NCBI RefSeq assembly: GCF_036017065.1
Contig: NZ_JAYXHR010000003.1
Span: forward strand, 501,008 to 565,007
Length of the DNA: 64,000 nt
Direction: 5' to 3'
Origin: Uliginosibacterium sp036017065
GTDB taxonomy: Bacteria > Pseudomonadota > Gammaproteobacteria > Burkholderiales > Rhodocyclaceae
The position numbers and the translations under genes were made by a program. Shown piece by piece: positions 52,277 through 60,703 of this stretch (position 1 is its first letter; each line of letters opens with the position of its first letter). The notes beneath the pieces were generated by a model. That model saw only the letters and a program-made list of their open reading frames with translations, searched no databases and was not told the DNA's origin.

Positions 52277-52906
52277 TTACGGAGCGCTTTGCGGCACGTC
52301 GCGGCCGGCTTCCAACAGCCTGCCGATCAGCACGAAACGCGACAGCCATACGACGATATCGTCGCTGGTCGGGCTCGTGGCAACCACTTCCGTATCGCCT
52401 TCGGACGTGTCGCTGGTGTCCGCGCCCCTTGACCAGATGGCAAAGGCCACTGCAGCCGGGTCGGCCAGAGCTACGTCAGCACCTGTGCCGTCCCTGCTGA
52501 CGATATCCACACTGCCGGGTTCGCTGAGGGACAACGTGGCGGTCGCCGTGAAGTCTCGATGGACTTCGTAGCGGATTACCGAGCCCCAGGTGTCTCGCTG
52601 GGGTAAGGCAAGTTGGCGCCAGGGTAAGTCGCCCCGGATGGATCCACCACCTGCACACGGGGCATCCTGTTGTCCGTCTTCGTTGGTGTCGGGGCAGGGG
52701 AGCGCGCCGGTAACAGCCGCATAGTTGATCAGCGCCTGGCGAGCCTCCTCCAGCTGCGCGCGTGCCTCGGCAAACTGTGCACGCTGGTTCTGGATGCGGA
52801 AAGCTGACAGGGCGCCAGCGGTCAGCAGAGCGATGATTACGAGCACGACGGCGATCTCTGCCAGCGTGAAACCGCTTTCGGCCCTGCCAGGTGCGGGATC
52901 AGACAT
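52277..52906 (-). CDS. Prepilin-like (pseudopilin) protein
   Basis: A 209-residue protein. The start at 52906 gives a 12-residue basic/acidic leader (MSDPAPGRAESG) before FTLAEIAVVLVIIALLTAGAL, with Phe1 and Glu5 both conserved. The helix continues to about residue 65. The head has a CPD motif (ALPCPDTNEDGQQDAPC) in which two Cys could pair, then GDLPWRQLALPQRDTWG, resembling the minor-pilin proteins of MSHA-like systems. The start overlaps the stop of the preceding prepilin gene by 8 bases. Confidence 0.88.
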   Translation of the reverse strand: MSDPAPGRAESGFTLAEIAVVLVIIALLTAGALSAFRIQNQRAQFAEARAQLEEARQALINYAAVTGALPCPDTNEDGQQDAPCAGGGSIRGDLPWRQLALPQRDTWGSVIRYEVHRDFTATATLSLSEPGSVDIVSRDGTGADVALADPAAVAFAIWSRGADTSDTSEGDTEVVATSPTSDDIVVWLSRFVLIGRLLEAGRDVPQSAP

Positions 52907-53972
52907 TGGTTCCACAGTTGATTGAACCAGTGCTGCCATTCATCTTGCAGCGATAGGTGGACGGCAAGGGAAGACCAACACTCAGCGACCAGTCGCTGCC
53001 GCTGCTTTCATACGAGATCTGTTCATACCAGCCGTTGAAGCACAACCAGGATACGGGATGCTTCGTCGTCAAAGGAGGATGCGTTGCGTCGGCATTGTAG
53101 GGACAGGCATTCGCTGCCGTTGCTGGAGCCCCGCTCAGCAGAAATTGATCGAAAGCCAGCGTATTGCCGTTCAGCTCCCGCAACTGCCGGAGATTGCCTG
53201 TCGTGCTGGTCATATCGATGCGGCTCTTCAGGTCGGACCGCACCGATGCCGGAGCAAACGTCGTCAAGATTCGGCGCAATAGCGGACGCATGATGTCCTG
53301 CTCAGTGATGGCGATCGCATGGTCATTGAAGGACGCGTCGTTTGGCGCACCGACATAGGTTGTGTTGCCGTCGGCGTTGTCGATGCTGTTGGCCGAATCA
53401 AGGAATTCGGAAGCTGTCCCGTCAGTGCAAAGATTGTTGCCAGTCGTGCCGCGCAGCTGATTGCCCAGTGCACTGCCGGGTGCGAGCAATACGGCTGCTG
53501 CCACAAGGTTGCCATCATTCTGGGCCAGGGACAGGCTGCCAGTCGTGCCCGGATTGATCGCAGGGTAGTTGGTGGTACCCCGCTGACTCACATTGCCATG
53601 GTTCTTGTGGCCTGCCGACAAGCCGTACCACAGGCAGTTACCTGTGCCACCAGGGCCGTTCATCATGCCAAGGAAATACCAGGGCAAGCGTCCGAACCCC
53701 TGAGTTGCAGGGCTGCCGCAAGTGCCGCTCTTGCCGTCCAGCCTGTCGGTTGGACATGGAAGGGTGCCCGGCGTGTTGTCTTCGATAAGCGCGTAAGCAA
53801 CGAGCGCCAGTTTTGCTTCGTGCAGGCTGCGCAGCGTATCGCGTTGCGCCTGCCAGTCACTGCGTTGAAGGCTTGTGTTCAGGCCGGTCGCGATAACGCC
53901 CGCGGCCAATGTGCTGGCAACCAGCAAGACTGCAATCAGGGCGTAGCCTTGGCTCGGACGACGGCAGTGCAT
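52899..53972 (-). CDS. Large pseudopilin lacking Glu5 (PilX/MshP/GspK-like)
   Basis: A 357-residue protein with a short leader (MHCRRPSQG) before YALIAVLLVASTLAAGVIATG. The cleavage Gly is present, but position 1 is Tyr and position 5 is Ala rather than Glu. Loss of Glu5 is characteristic of tip-located pseudopilins such as GspK and some PilX/MshP-like proteins. The head has LPCPTD, GRLPWYFLG, and several Cys pairs (GTC...NCLWYG, NLCTDG, ACPYN, WLCFNGW, YRCKMNG), suggesting a disulfide-rich secreted domain. It follows the MshK-like gene by 2 bases. Confidence 0.83.
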   Translation of the reverse strand: MHCRRPSQGYALIAVLLVASTLAAGVIATGLNTSLQRSDWQAQRDTLRSLHEAKLALVAYALIEDNTPGTLPCPTDRLDGKSGTCGSPATQGFGRLPWYFLGMMNGPGGTGNCLWYGLSAGHKNHGNVSQRGTTNYPAINPGTTGSLSLAQNDGNLVAAAVLLAPGSALGNQLRGTTGNNLCTDGTASEFLDSANSIDNADGNTTYVGAPNDASFNDHAIAITEQDIMRPLLRRILTTFAPASVRSDLKSRIDMTSTTGNLRQLRELNGNTLAFDQFLLSGAPATAANACPYNADATHPPLTTKHPVSWLCFNGWYEQISYESSGSDWSLSVGLPLPSTYRCKMNGSTGSINCGTNV

Positions 53973-53974
53973 GA

Positions 53975-54367
53975 TCAGCGTTCGCTGCTTCCGGGGGGAG
54001 TCACCCGCAGCGACTGCCCGACTTTCACTTCACGTTGCTTGCCATCGCCCACGAACACATCCACCGAACGCTCACCCACGCGCGCCACCGGGGCGGTGCC
54101 GCGTTCGTAGGCGCGGCCGTTGATCCACACCGTGCTGGGACCACCGGAGCGGCGCACGATGCCGTCGACGCGCACTTCGTCCATGGGCTGTTCCGGCCCC
54201 ACGCTGGCGTTGCGGCTGCGCAATTCGTCGAGGATGGCGCGCTTCTGCGGGGTGTTGAACAGGCGGCCGAGGCCGTCGTCGGCGGGTGTCTGTGCGTGTG
54301 CCAGCGGGTTGCCCAGCAGGGTGGCCAGGGCGAGCGGCAGCAGCATGCGGGGAGGCCGGTGAGTCAT
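53975..54367 (-). CDS. MshK-like periplasmic pilus-assembly protein
   Basis: Exported protein of 130 residues with a signal peptide (about 1-25, LAHAQ). A helical part DDGLGRLFNTPQKRAILDELR is followed by a small beta domain: MDEVRVDGIVRRSGGPSTVWING, then VGQSLRVTPP. The domain resembles the GspC/PilP HR-type fold and the MSHA protein MshK, which links inner-membrane proteins to the secretin. It overlaps the PilO-like gene by 4 bases. Family assignment rests on size, signal, motif style and position. Confidence 0.7.
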   Translation of the reverse strand: MTHRPPRMLLPLALATLLGNPLAHAQTPADDGLGRLFNTPQKRAILDELRSRNASVGPEQPMDEVRVDGIVRRSGGPSTVWINGRAYERGTAPVARVGERSVDVFVGDGKQREVKVGQSLRVTPPGSSER

Positions 54368-54990
54368 GAGCCGGAGGCAGCGCGGGTTGGAGGCAGGACG
54401 GTGATCCAGTCTAGCTCGCAGTGTGCATCCAGTGCAGGCGGCACTTCACGTGGGTTGCTGCGCGCGGCGGACAGCGCGCGTTCCAGTCTGCAGGCGCGCG
54501 GCACCACCAGCACGTCGCGGCGGCCCTGCAGGTCGTCCAGCACGCGCAGCAGGTCACCTTCGTGCAGCAGGCCGAGGTCCAGGCGCATGCGCGAGGATTG
54601 CAGGTTGTACTGGTCGCTGCTGACCGGGGTGTTGTCGGCGCGGCGCAAGGGGCGTTGCGGCATCAACTCGTAGATGAGGCGCGGCAGGCGTCGGTCGTCG
54701 CGCACGGCGCGCAGGTGGTCCGCCCAGTCCAGCCGGCGTTCGGTGCCGATGAGGCCGTGTTGGCGCCAGGTTTCGAAGCGCTGGATGGTGGCGCGGATGA
54801 TCGCTTCGTCGCGTTGGGTGTCGGCCAGGCGGGTGCGGATGGACTGGCGCGCCTGTTCGCTCTGTTGCGCGTCGCGGCGGGCGGCGTCCAGTTCGCGCTG
54901 GGTGGAGCGCAGCAGCAGGCTGCCGACGATGCACATCGCGACGGCGAAAAGGATGGGGGGCAGCAGCGGGCGCAGGAGGTTGGGATTCAT
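54364..54990 (-). CDS. PilO/MshJ-like inner-membrane pilus protein
   Basis: A 208-residue bitopic protein with a helix at about 10-30, a coiled coil at about 30-75 (LRSTQRELDAARRDAQQSEQAR), and a ferredoxin-like periplasmic domain with LPRLIYELMPQRP and SRMRLDLGLLHEGDLLRVLDDL. GspM, PilO and MshJ share this layout. It overlaps both neighbours by 4 bases (ATGA-type), so it is coupled to the PilM/N-like gene before it and the MshK-like gene after it. Confidence 0.78.
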   Translation of the reverse strand: MNPNLLRPLLPPILFAVAMCIVGSLLLRSTQRELDAARRDAQQSEQARQSIRTRLADTQRDEAIIRATIQRFETWRQHGLIGTERRLDWADHLRAVRDDRRLPRLIYELMPQRPLRRADNTPVSSDQYNLQSSRMRLDLGLLHEGDLLRVLDDLQGRRDVLVVPRACRLERALSAARSNPREVPPALDAHCELDWITVLPPTRAASGS

Positions 54991-56558
54991 CGGCTGGCTC
55001 CTCCGGCCTGGCTCGCGGCGGCCGCAGCCGGTGGGCGGCTGGTGATCTGGAAGCTGAACTGCGGGCGGCTGCGCGCGCTGTTGCTGTCGCTCTTCAGCGT
55101 CTTGTCGGATTCGATGTCGAAGGGCTGGCGCAGGCGGCTGACCTCGATGCCTGGGTTCTGCTGGAGGTCGGCCACCAGGGCGCGGATGCGCTCGATGGCG
55201 CCGCGAGGATCACCGGCCGAACCCTCGGGCAGGCTGGCTTCGACGACGAGGCTGCTCTCGTTGACGGCATGCGGGCTGGTGGTGGTGGCGGGCGTGGTCC
55301 CGGTTGGGCCGTCGCCACGGGGGCCGGCCTGCCAGTCCAGGCGCTGCAGTTCGACGTCCGGGAAGCGCTCCAGGGATTGCGACAGGAGGGCCAGAAGCGG
55401 ACGCGGCCCGTTGCGTTGGGCGGCGACCTGGTCGAGGTTGTCGACCACCCCTCGCAGGGTGTCCAGCGGTGCTGGCAACTTGGGGAGACTGGCCAGCAAC
55501 TGGTCGTAGCGGCGTTCCTCGCGCTGGGTGTCGAGGCGGGTTTCCTGCGCGTGCAAGCGCAGCTCGCGTGCGTCGAACCAGGCTTTGCCAGCGGCCAGTC
55601 CGAAGCCGAACAGGGCCAGCATGCCGGCCGCGAAGACGGCACTGCGTGCCTGCCAGACGCGGAAGTAGCGACGCTCGCTTTCCGGGGCGAGCTGGGGTTC
55701 GGCGCGGGCGCGCTGCGCCAGCCGCAGGAACAGCGCACGGCTGTTGGAGTCCGTCACCGGCTCCCGGACGGACAGGCGCTGGAAGACCGATTCGAGGGCC
55801 ACCGTCTGGAAGTCCAGCGGCTCGCCACCGGCAAGCTGTGGCGTCAGGGCCTGCTCTTCGTTGCGGCAGGCCAGCACGTAGACGGTGAGCGGGTTGTTGC
55901 GTGGTATCCACCGCTGGGCGCTGATGTACTGGTAGGTCTTGCGTGCCTCGCGCAGGCAATCCGGACCCCAGTTGGCATAGGGGCCGTCAGGCGCCGGGGA
56001 CAGGCGGGCGAAGCGCAACTGGCCGTCGTCGAAATAGAGCTGGCGGATGCCGCTGGGCGACAGGGCGATGACCAAGCCGCGGGTCTCCGGCAGCTTGAGG
56101 CCGGCGAGCAGGTCGCGGGTCAGCAGGGGCACGGCGTGCACCGCGCGCAGGGCCGCACCGGCGCTGCGCAGCACCGTCAGCCAGGGCTCGATGGCGGCAG
56201 GCCGGGTGATGGCGGCGAAGAGCACGCGCTCGTCGCGGCGGCCGGTTTTTTCCCGTCCCAGCGAGATGGCGGTGGCATAGGGAGAGCCGAAGAAGTGCTG
56301 CACCAGCTTGCGCTGGATCAGCGCCTTGCGGTCGGCGCCGATCACGTAGGGGATAGGGTCGAGGTGGAAACCCTCGTCGGGCAGGTCGACGACCAGGCTG
56401 TGGATGTCGCCGCGGGGGCGTTGCTGCACCCAGTAGCCAAAGCCGAGTTGTCCCTCTTCATCCACCGGGAAATAGTCGGCCAGCGTGAGGTGTGCGCCAT
56501 CGATGCGGTAGCAGTAGATGCCGCTGTGGTCGACCAGGTGCAGCCAGCGTTTGCTCAT
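54987..56558 (-). CDS. PilM/PilN-like (GspL/MshI-type) pilus assembly protein
   Basis: A 523-residue protein that appears to combine two functions. The N-terminal half (about 1-290) is actin-like, as in PilM/GspL cytosolic domains, without clear ATP-binding motifs. One helix (about 305-325, VFAAGMLALFGFGLAAGKAW) is followed by a coiled coil and a PilN-like periplasmic ferredoxin fold (LSQSLERFPDVELQRLDWQ). This suits the inner-membrane platform that joins the ATPase to the PilO-like protein. It lies 12 bases after the gspF-like gene. Fusion of PilM and PilN is usual for GspL but the sequence is divergent. Confidence 0.75.
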   Translation of the reverse strand: MSKRWLHLVDHSGIYCYRIDGAHLTLADYFPVDEEGQLGFGYWVQQRPRGDIHSLVVDLPDEGFHLDPIPYVIGADRKALIQRKLVQHFFGSPYATAISLGREKTGRRDERVLFAAITRPAAIEPWLTVLRSAGAALRAVHAVPLLTRDLLAGLKLPETRGLVIALSPSGIRQLYFDDGQLRFARLSPAPDGPYANWGPDCLREARKTYQYISAQRWIPRNNPLTVYVLACRNEEQALTPQLAGGEPLDFQTVALESVFQRLSVREPVTDSNSRALFLRLAQRARAEPQLAPESERRYFRVWQARSAVFAAGMLALFGFGLAAGKAWFDARELRLHAQETRLDTQREERRYDQLLASLPKLPAPLDTLRGVVDNLDQVAAQRNGPRPLLALLSQSLERFPDVELQRLDWQAGPRGDGPTGTTPATTTSPHAVNESSLVVEASLPEGSAGDPRGAIERIRALVADLQQNPGIEVSRLRQPFDIESDKTLKSDSNSARSRPQFSFQITSRPPAAAAASQAGGASR

Positions 56559-56570
56559 TGCCGTCGGCTC

Positions 56571-57770
56571 TCAGACTTTCATCTTGGTAATGACGTCGTA
56601 GATCGGCCCCAGCACCGACAGGGCCACCCACAGCATGAGTGCGCCCAGGATCAGGATCAGCAGGGGCTCCAGCGCCGCCTGCAGGCGGCCGATGGATTCG
56701 CGCACGTCGCGGTCGTAGAAGTAACCGACGTTGTGCAGCGCCTGTTCCAGTGAACCGGTGTGCTCGCCCACCCGCAGCATGCGGATGACCAGCGGCGGGA
56801 ACAGGCCGCTGGCCGAAAAGGCGGCGGTCACGTTGTGGCCTTCGGCGATCAGCTGCTCGACGCGTTCCAGCGCGTTGCGCACCACGCGGTTGCCCACCAC
56901 GTCCTGGGCCACGCGCACGGTGTCGATGATGGAGATGCCGGAGGTGTACATCATCGCGAACAGCGTGGCGAAGCGCGACAGGATGATCTTGCGATACACG
57001 TCCCCGAAGAGCGGCGCAGCCAGTTTTGTGCGGTCCCAGCGGTAGGCCACGCGCGGGTTGCTGGCGATCGCCATCGCCAGCCCGACCACGCCGGCGGCGG
57101 CGCCGAAGATCACGGCCGGCCACCAGGCGACCATGAAGTCCGACAGCGCGACGAGGATCTGCGTTTGCAGGGGCAGGGCCTGGCCGGTGGAGCGGAACAG
57201 CCGCGAGAGTTCCGGCACCACGAAGATCATGGCGACGAACACCGCGCCGACCGTCACCAGCGCCACGATGCTCGGGTAGATCAGCAGCTTCTTGGTGAAG
57301 GAGGTCAGCTCGTCCTGCCGCTTGAGCGACTCGGTGAGTTCGCGCAGCACGTCCGGCAGGTTGCCGCTGGCCTCACCCGCCCGCACCAGTGCGCAGAACA
57401 CGCCGTCGAAGACGCGGCTGTGTTCCGCCAGTGCCTGCGACAGCGTGCGGCCGCCCTCGATGCTCTCCACCACGCTGGCGATCACTTCGCGAAAGCGCGG
57501 GTGCTCGGTGGAATCGCGCAGGTCGGCCAGGGCTTCGATCAGTGGCACGCCGGCGCGCGTGAGCTGCTCGAGGTGGAAGCAGAAATGGATGCGCTCGCGC
57601 ACCGGGATCTGGCCGCCCAGTGCGAGGTGGCGTCGTGCCGGTGCGCCGTTGATGAAATCCAGTTCCATGCGCTTGAGGCGCATTTCCAGGTCGATGACGT
57701 TGATGGCCTCCATCTCGCCGCGCACCGTGTGGCCGGCGTTGTCCATCGCCTTGTACGAAAAGATGGGCAT
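56571..57770 (-). CDS. Type II secretion F-family platform protein (MshG/GspF-like)
   Basis: Polytopic inner-membrane protein of 399 residues with two T2SS-F domains. The first (about 65-190) includes FCFHLEQLTRAGVPLIEAL and GASLADALRE-like text; the second (about 270-390) includes RFATLFAMMYTSGISIIDTV and VGEHTGSLEQALHNVGYFYDRDV. Three helices are predicted near 165-190, 215-240 and 365-390. It moves pilin subunits from the membrane under the drive of the GspE-like ATPase, whose gene ends 13 bases before. Confidence 0.93.
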   Translation of the reverse strand: MPIFSYKAMDNAGHTVRGEMEAINVIDLEMRLKRMELDFINGAPARRHLALGGQIPVRERIHFCFHLEQLTRAGVPLIEALADLRDSTEHPRFREVIASVVESIEGGRTLSQALAEHSRVFDGVFCALVRAGEASGNLPDVLRELTESLKRQDELTSFTKKLLIYPSIVALVTVGAVFVAMIFVVPELSRLFRSTGQALPLQTQILVALSDFMVAWWPAVIFGAAAGVVGLAMAIASNPRVAYRWDRTKLAAPLFGDVYRKIILSRFATLFAMMYTSGISIIDTVRVAQDVVGNRVVRNALERVEQLIAEGHNVTAAFSASGLFPPLVIRMLRVGEHTGSLEQALHNVGYFYDRDVRESIGRLQAALEPLLILILGALMLWVALSVLGPIYDVITKMKV

Positions 57771-57783
57771 CGCGCGGCGCCCC

Positions 57784-59502
57784 TCAGTGCTCCGCGCTGA
57801 CCATGCGTTCGGTCAGGTCGACGACGCGCGCCAGTTCGTCCAGCGAGGTGCTGCCTTCCAGCACGCGGCGCAGGCCGTCCTCGGCCAGCGTGCGGAAGCC
57901 CTTGGCGCGGGCGGCGTTGCGCACTTCGCGGTAGGTGGCGCGGCGGGCAATCAGTTCGTCGATGTCCGCGTCCATGCGCATCAGTTCCATGACCGCCATG
58001 CGTCCGCGGTAGCCCTGGAAGTCGCACCGCGTGCAGCCCACCGGGTCGTAGAGCGTCGTGACCGGCCGCTCGGTGCTGACGCCCAGCAGGCGCAACTCGT
58101 AGGGTTCCGGCGGGCGACCGCGTCGGCAGTGCGGGCACAGCTTGCGCACCAGGCGCTGCGCCACCACGCCGATGATGTTGCCGGCCATGATGTCCGGCAG
58201 GATGCCGATGTCCTGCAGCCGCGGAATCGCGCCGATGGCGGAATTGGTGTGCAGCGTGGAGTACACCTGGTGGCCGGTCATGGCGGCGCGGAAAGCCATC
58301 TCGGCGGTTTCCGCATCACGGATTTCACCGACCAGGATGACGTCCGGGTCCTGCCGCATCATCGAGCGGATGCCGTTGGCGAAGTCCAGCTTGCTGGCTT
58401 CGGACACCGAGGTCTGGCGGATCATCGGCATCGGGTACTCGACCGGGTCTTCGAGGGTCATGATGTTGATGCCCTCCGCGTTGATGTGACCCAGGATCGA
58501 ATACAGCGTGGTGGTCTTGCCGCTGCCGGTGGGGCCGGTGAACAGCACGATGCCTTCCGGTCGCGCAATCATCAGCTTCATGAGTTCGAGCTGGGTGTCG
58601 GTCAGTCCCAGCTTGTCCAGCGACACGATGCCCTTCTGGCGATCCAGCACGCGCAGCACCACGTTCTCGCCGTGGATGGTCGGCTGCGAGGACACCCGGA
58701 AGTCGATCTCGCGGCCGCGGATGTTCAGCGAGATGCGGCCGTCCTGCGGCGCGCGGCTCTCGGCGATGTTCATCCCCGCCACGACCTTCACCCGCACGGC
58801 CATGGCCGGCCAGTAGCTCTTGTGCAGGACGCGGATCTGTCGCAGCAGGCCGTCGATGCGGTAGCGCACGCGCAGGAAGCTGGCCTCGGGCTCGAAGTGG
58901 ATGTCGGAGGCTTCGCGCTTCACCGCATCGGCCAGCAGGGCGTCGATCAGGCGCACCACCGGCTGGCTGTACTCGTCGCTGGACGCGGCCAGGGCGCGAT
59001 AGTCGACTTCGCCGGTTTCGATCTCGGTGAGGATGCCGTCGATGGACAGCTCGAAGCCGTAGTACTGGTCGATGGCGCGGGCGAGGTCACTCTCGCCGGC
59101 GAGCAGGCTGTCGATCTCGGCATCTTCCGGCAGCAGGGCGCGCAAGCGGTCCAGCGCCACCACGTCGTCGACGTCGGCCAGCGCGACGGTCAGGCGCAGC
59201 TCCTCCTGCTCCCAGCGCAGCGGCAACAGGCGGTGGCGTTTGGCGACCTCCATCGGCACCAGGGCGAGCGCTTCCGGGTCGGCAATCGCATGGCCGAGGT
59301 CGACGCTCTGTTTGTCCAGCGATTGCGACAGCGCGTCGCGCAAGGTGGCTTCGGACAGGAAGCCCAGCTGCACCAGCAGCTTGCCGAGCGGCAGGTTGGT
59401 GTGGGCCTGCTCATGCAGCGCGATGCGCAGCTGGTCGTCGCTGATGAGGCCTTGCGAGATCAGCAGTTGGCCGAGGGGCTGGCGTGCGGAAGGCGCATTC
59501 AT
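57784..59502 (-). CDS. GspE/PilB-family assembly ATPase (MshE-like)
   Basis: Hexameric ATPase of 572 residues that powers pilus or pseudopilus growth. The N-terminal MshEN/GspE-N domain (about 10-160) starts with LGQLLISQGLISDDQLRIAL. The ATPase core has the Walker A GPTGSGKTTT (near 320), the Asp box SRAPQDGRISL, the Walker B-like DVILVGEIRDAETAEMA, and the His box of GHQVYSTLHTNSA. A zinc tetracysteine motif, CPHC...CTRC (near 480-515), is intact. MshEN domains can bind cyclic di-GMP, which fits a nucleotide-controlled pilus. Confidence 0.95.
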   Translation of the reverse strand: MNAPSARQPLGQLLISQGLISDDQLRIALHEQAHTNLPLGKLLVQLGFLSEATLRDALSQSLDKQSVDLGHAIADPEALALVPMEVAKRHRLLPLRWEQEELRLTVALADVDDVVALDRLRALLPEDAEIDSLLAGESDLARAIDQYYGFELSIDGILTEIETGEVDYRALAASSDEYSQPVVRLIDALLADAVKREASDIHFEPEASFLRVRYRIDGLLRQIRVLHKSYWPAMAVRVKVVAGMNIAESRAPQDGRISLNIRGREIDFRVSSQPTIHGENVVLRVLDRQKGIVSLDKLGLTDTQLELMKLMIARPEGIVLFTGPTGSGKTTTLYSILGHINAEGINIMTLEDPVEYPMPMIRQTSVSEASKLDFANGIRSMMRQDPDVILVGEIRDAETAEMAFRAAMTGHQVYSTLHTNSAIGAIPRLQDIGILPDIMAGNIIGVVAQRLVRKLCPHCRRGRPPEPYELRLLGVSTERPVTTLYDPVGCTRCDFQGYRGRMAVMELMRMDADIDELIARRATYREVRNAARAKGFRTLAEDGLRRVLEGSTSLDELARVVDLTERMVSAEH

Positions 59503-59515
59503 GGTGGGCTGCGGG

Positions 59516-60703
59516 CTACTGTGCAGCCGGCGTGCTCAGGGTCTGCAGGCGGGTTTGCAGGGCACGCGGATCGAAGCTGGCACTGCGTCCCGCGGCGGCT
59601 GCCAGGGCCCGCTGGTAGAACTGGCGGGCCAGCGGCAGCTGCTGCAACTGATCCAGGCTGATGGCCAGGTTGTAGAGGAAGTCGGGGTTGTCGACGTCCA
59701 GCGTATGGGCCTGGAAGAAGCTTTGCTGCGCCTCGCGCCAGCGCGCCTGGCGTGCCAGCAGGCTGCCCAGTGCGAAGTGCGCGGCGGCGGATTCCGGTTG
59801 CGCGGCGACCAGGCTGCGCAGGCGGCTTTCGGCGGCGGTGCTGTCGCCTTCGCCGTAAATGAGCGCGAGCTGTGCGCTGGCGTAGGCGTTGCGCGGATCC
59901 ACGGACAGGCTCTGGCGGAGCATCCGCTCGGCTTCGTCCGGGCGGCCTGCGCGCAGGGCGAGCGTGGCGAGCGCATCGAGCACGTCGGTATTGCGCGGCT
60001 CTTGCCGCAGGGCTTCGCGGTACAGCGTCAGGGCCTGGTCGAAATGGCCGTCCTGGTAGGCCTGGTAGGCGCGCTGGCTGGTGCTCGCCTGTGGCGTTGC
60101 ATTCGTTGCGCCGCCGCGCTTGAGCGCGATCACGGGCGCGTCACCGGTGTCGGCCTGCGTCGAGGCGGGTGCGGTTTGCGTGCCTGTGTTCTCGCGCGGC
60201 CGGTTGGTGAGTGTGCCGGAGGAAGGCGGGGCGGTTTGCGGCGCCGGCTCCACGGCGGGTGCGGGTGGTGCGAAGGCCGGTTCCACCGGCGGCGCGGGCA
60301 GTGCTACCTGCGTGCCGGATGGCGATGAGGACGCGAGCGCCGGCCCGAGTTGCATGCCACCGCGCGGCTGGATTGACCACCAGACATACGCGGCACCGAG
60401 TGCCAGCGCCAGCAGGCCGACGCCGGCAACGATCAATGGCAGGTGACGTCCGCCGGGTTCCTTGACGGCGAACACTTCGCGCGTGGCGGCGCGGCTGGCC
60501 GGGCTTGCCTGCGGCGCGCGGGCTGGAGTGGCGCGCGGAGCGGCAGGGGGATCGACCGGATCAAGCCCGGTGGGCTCGCCGACCGGTGCCGGCGCTGCGA
60601 TCGGCGTGGCAAGGGGTTCGAGCCGCAGGCCGGGATCGCTGGCCTGTTGCGCCTGCCTGCGTTGCGCTTCGGCCTGCTTCAACGCGTCGATCAGCAGGCT
60701 CAC
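59516..60703 (-). CDS. TPR protein, MshN/GspB-like
   Basis: A 395-residue bitopic protein. MSLLIDALKQAEAQRRQAQ at the start is typical of MshN, ExeB and GspB-type proteins. A Pro/Ala-rich cytosolic stretch leads to one helix (about 88-108). A long Pro/Ala/Thr-rich periplasmic spacer (110-215) follows, then five tetratricopeptide repeats (about 225-375; RAYQAYQDGHFDQALTLYREAL and so on). It probably couples the inner-membrane platform to the secretin. Its start overlaps the secretin stop by 4 bases. Confidence 0.82.
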   Translation of the reverse strand: MSLLIDALKQAEAQRRQAQQASDPGLRLEPLATPIAAPAPVGEPTGLDPVDPPAAPRATPARAPQASPASRAATREVFAVKEPGGRHLPLIVAGVGLLALALGAAYVWWSIQPRGGMQLGPALASSSPSGTQVALPAPPVEPAFAPPAPAVEPAPQTAPPSSGTLTNRPRENTGTQTAPASTQADTGDAPVIALKRGGATNATPQASTSQRAYQAYQDGHFDQALTLYREALRQEPRNTDVLDALATLALRAGRPDEAERMLRQSLSVDPRNAYASAQLALIYGEGDSTAAESRLRSLVAAQPESAAAHFALGSLLARQARWREAQQSFFQAHTLDVDNPDFLYNLAISLDQLQQLPLARQFYQRALAAAAGRSASFDPRALQTRLQTLSTPAAQ

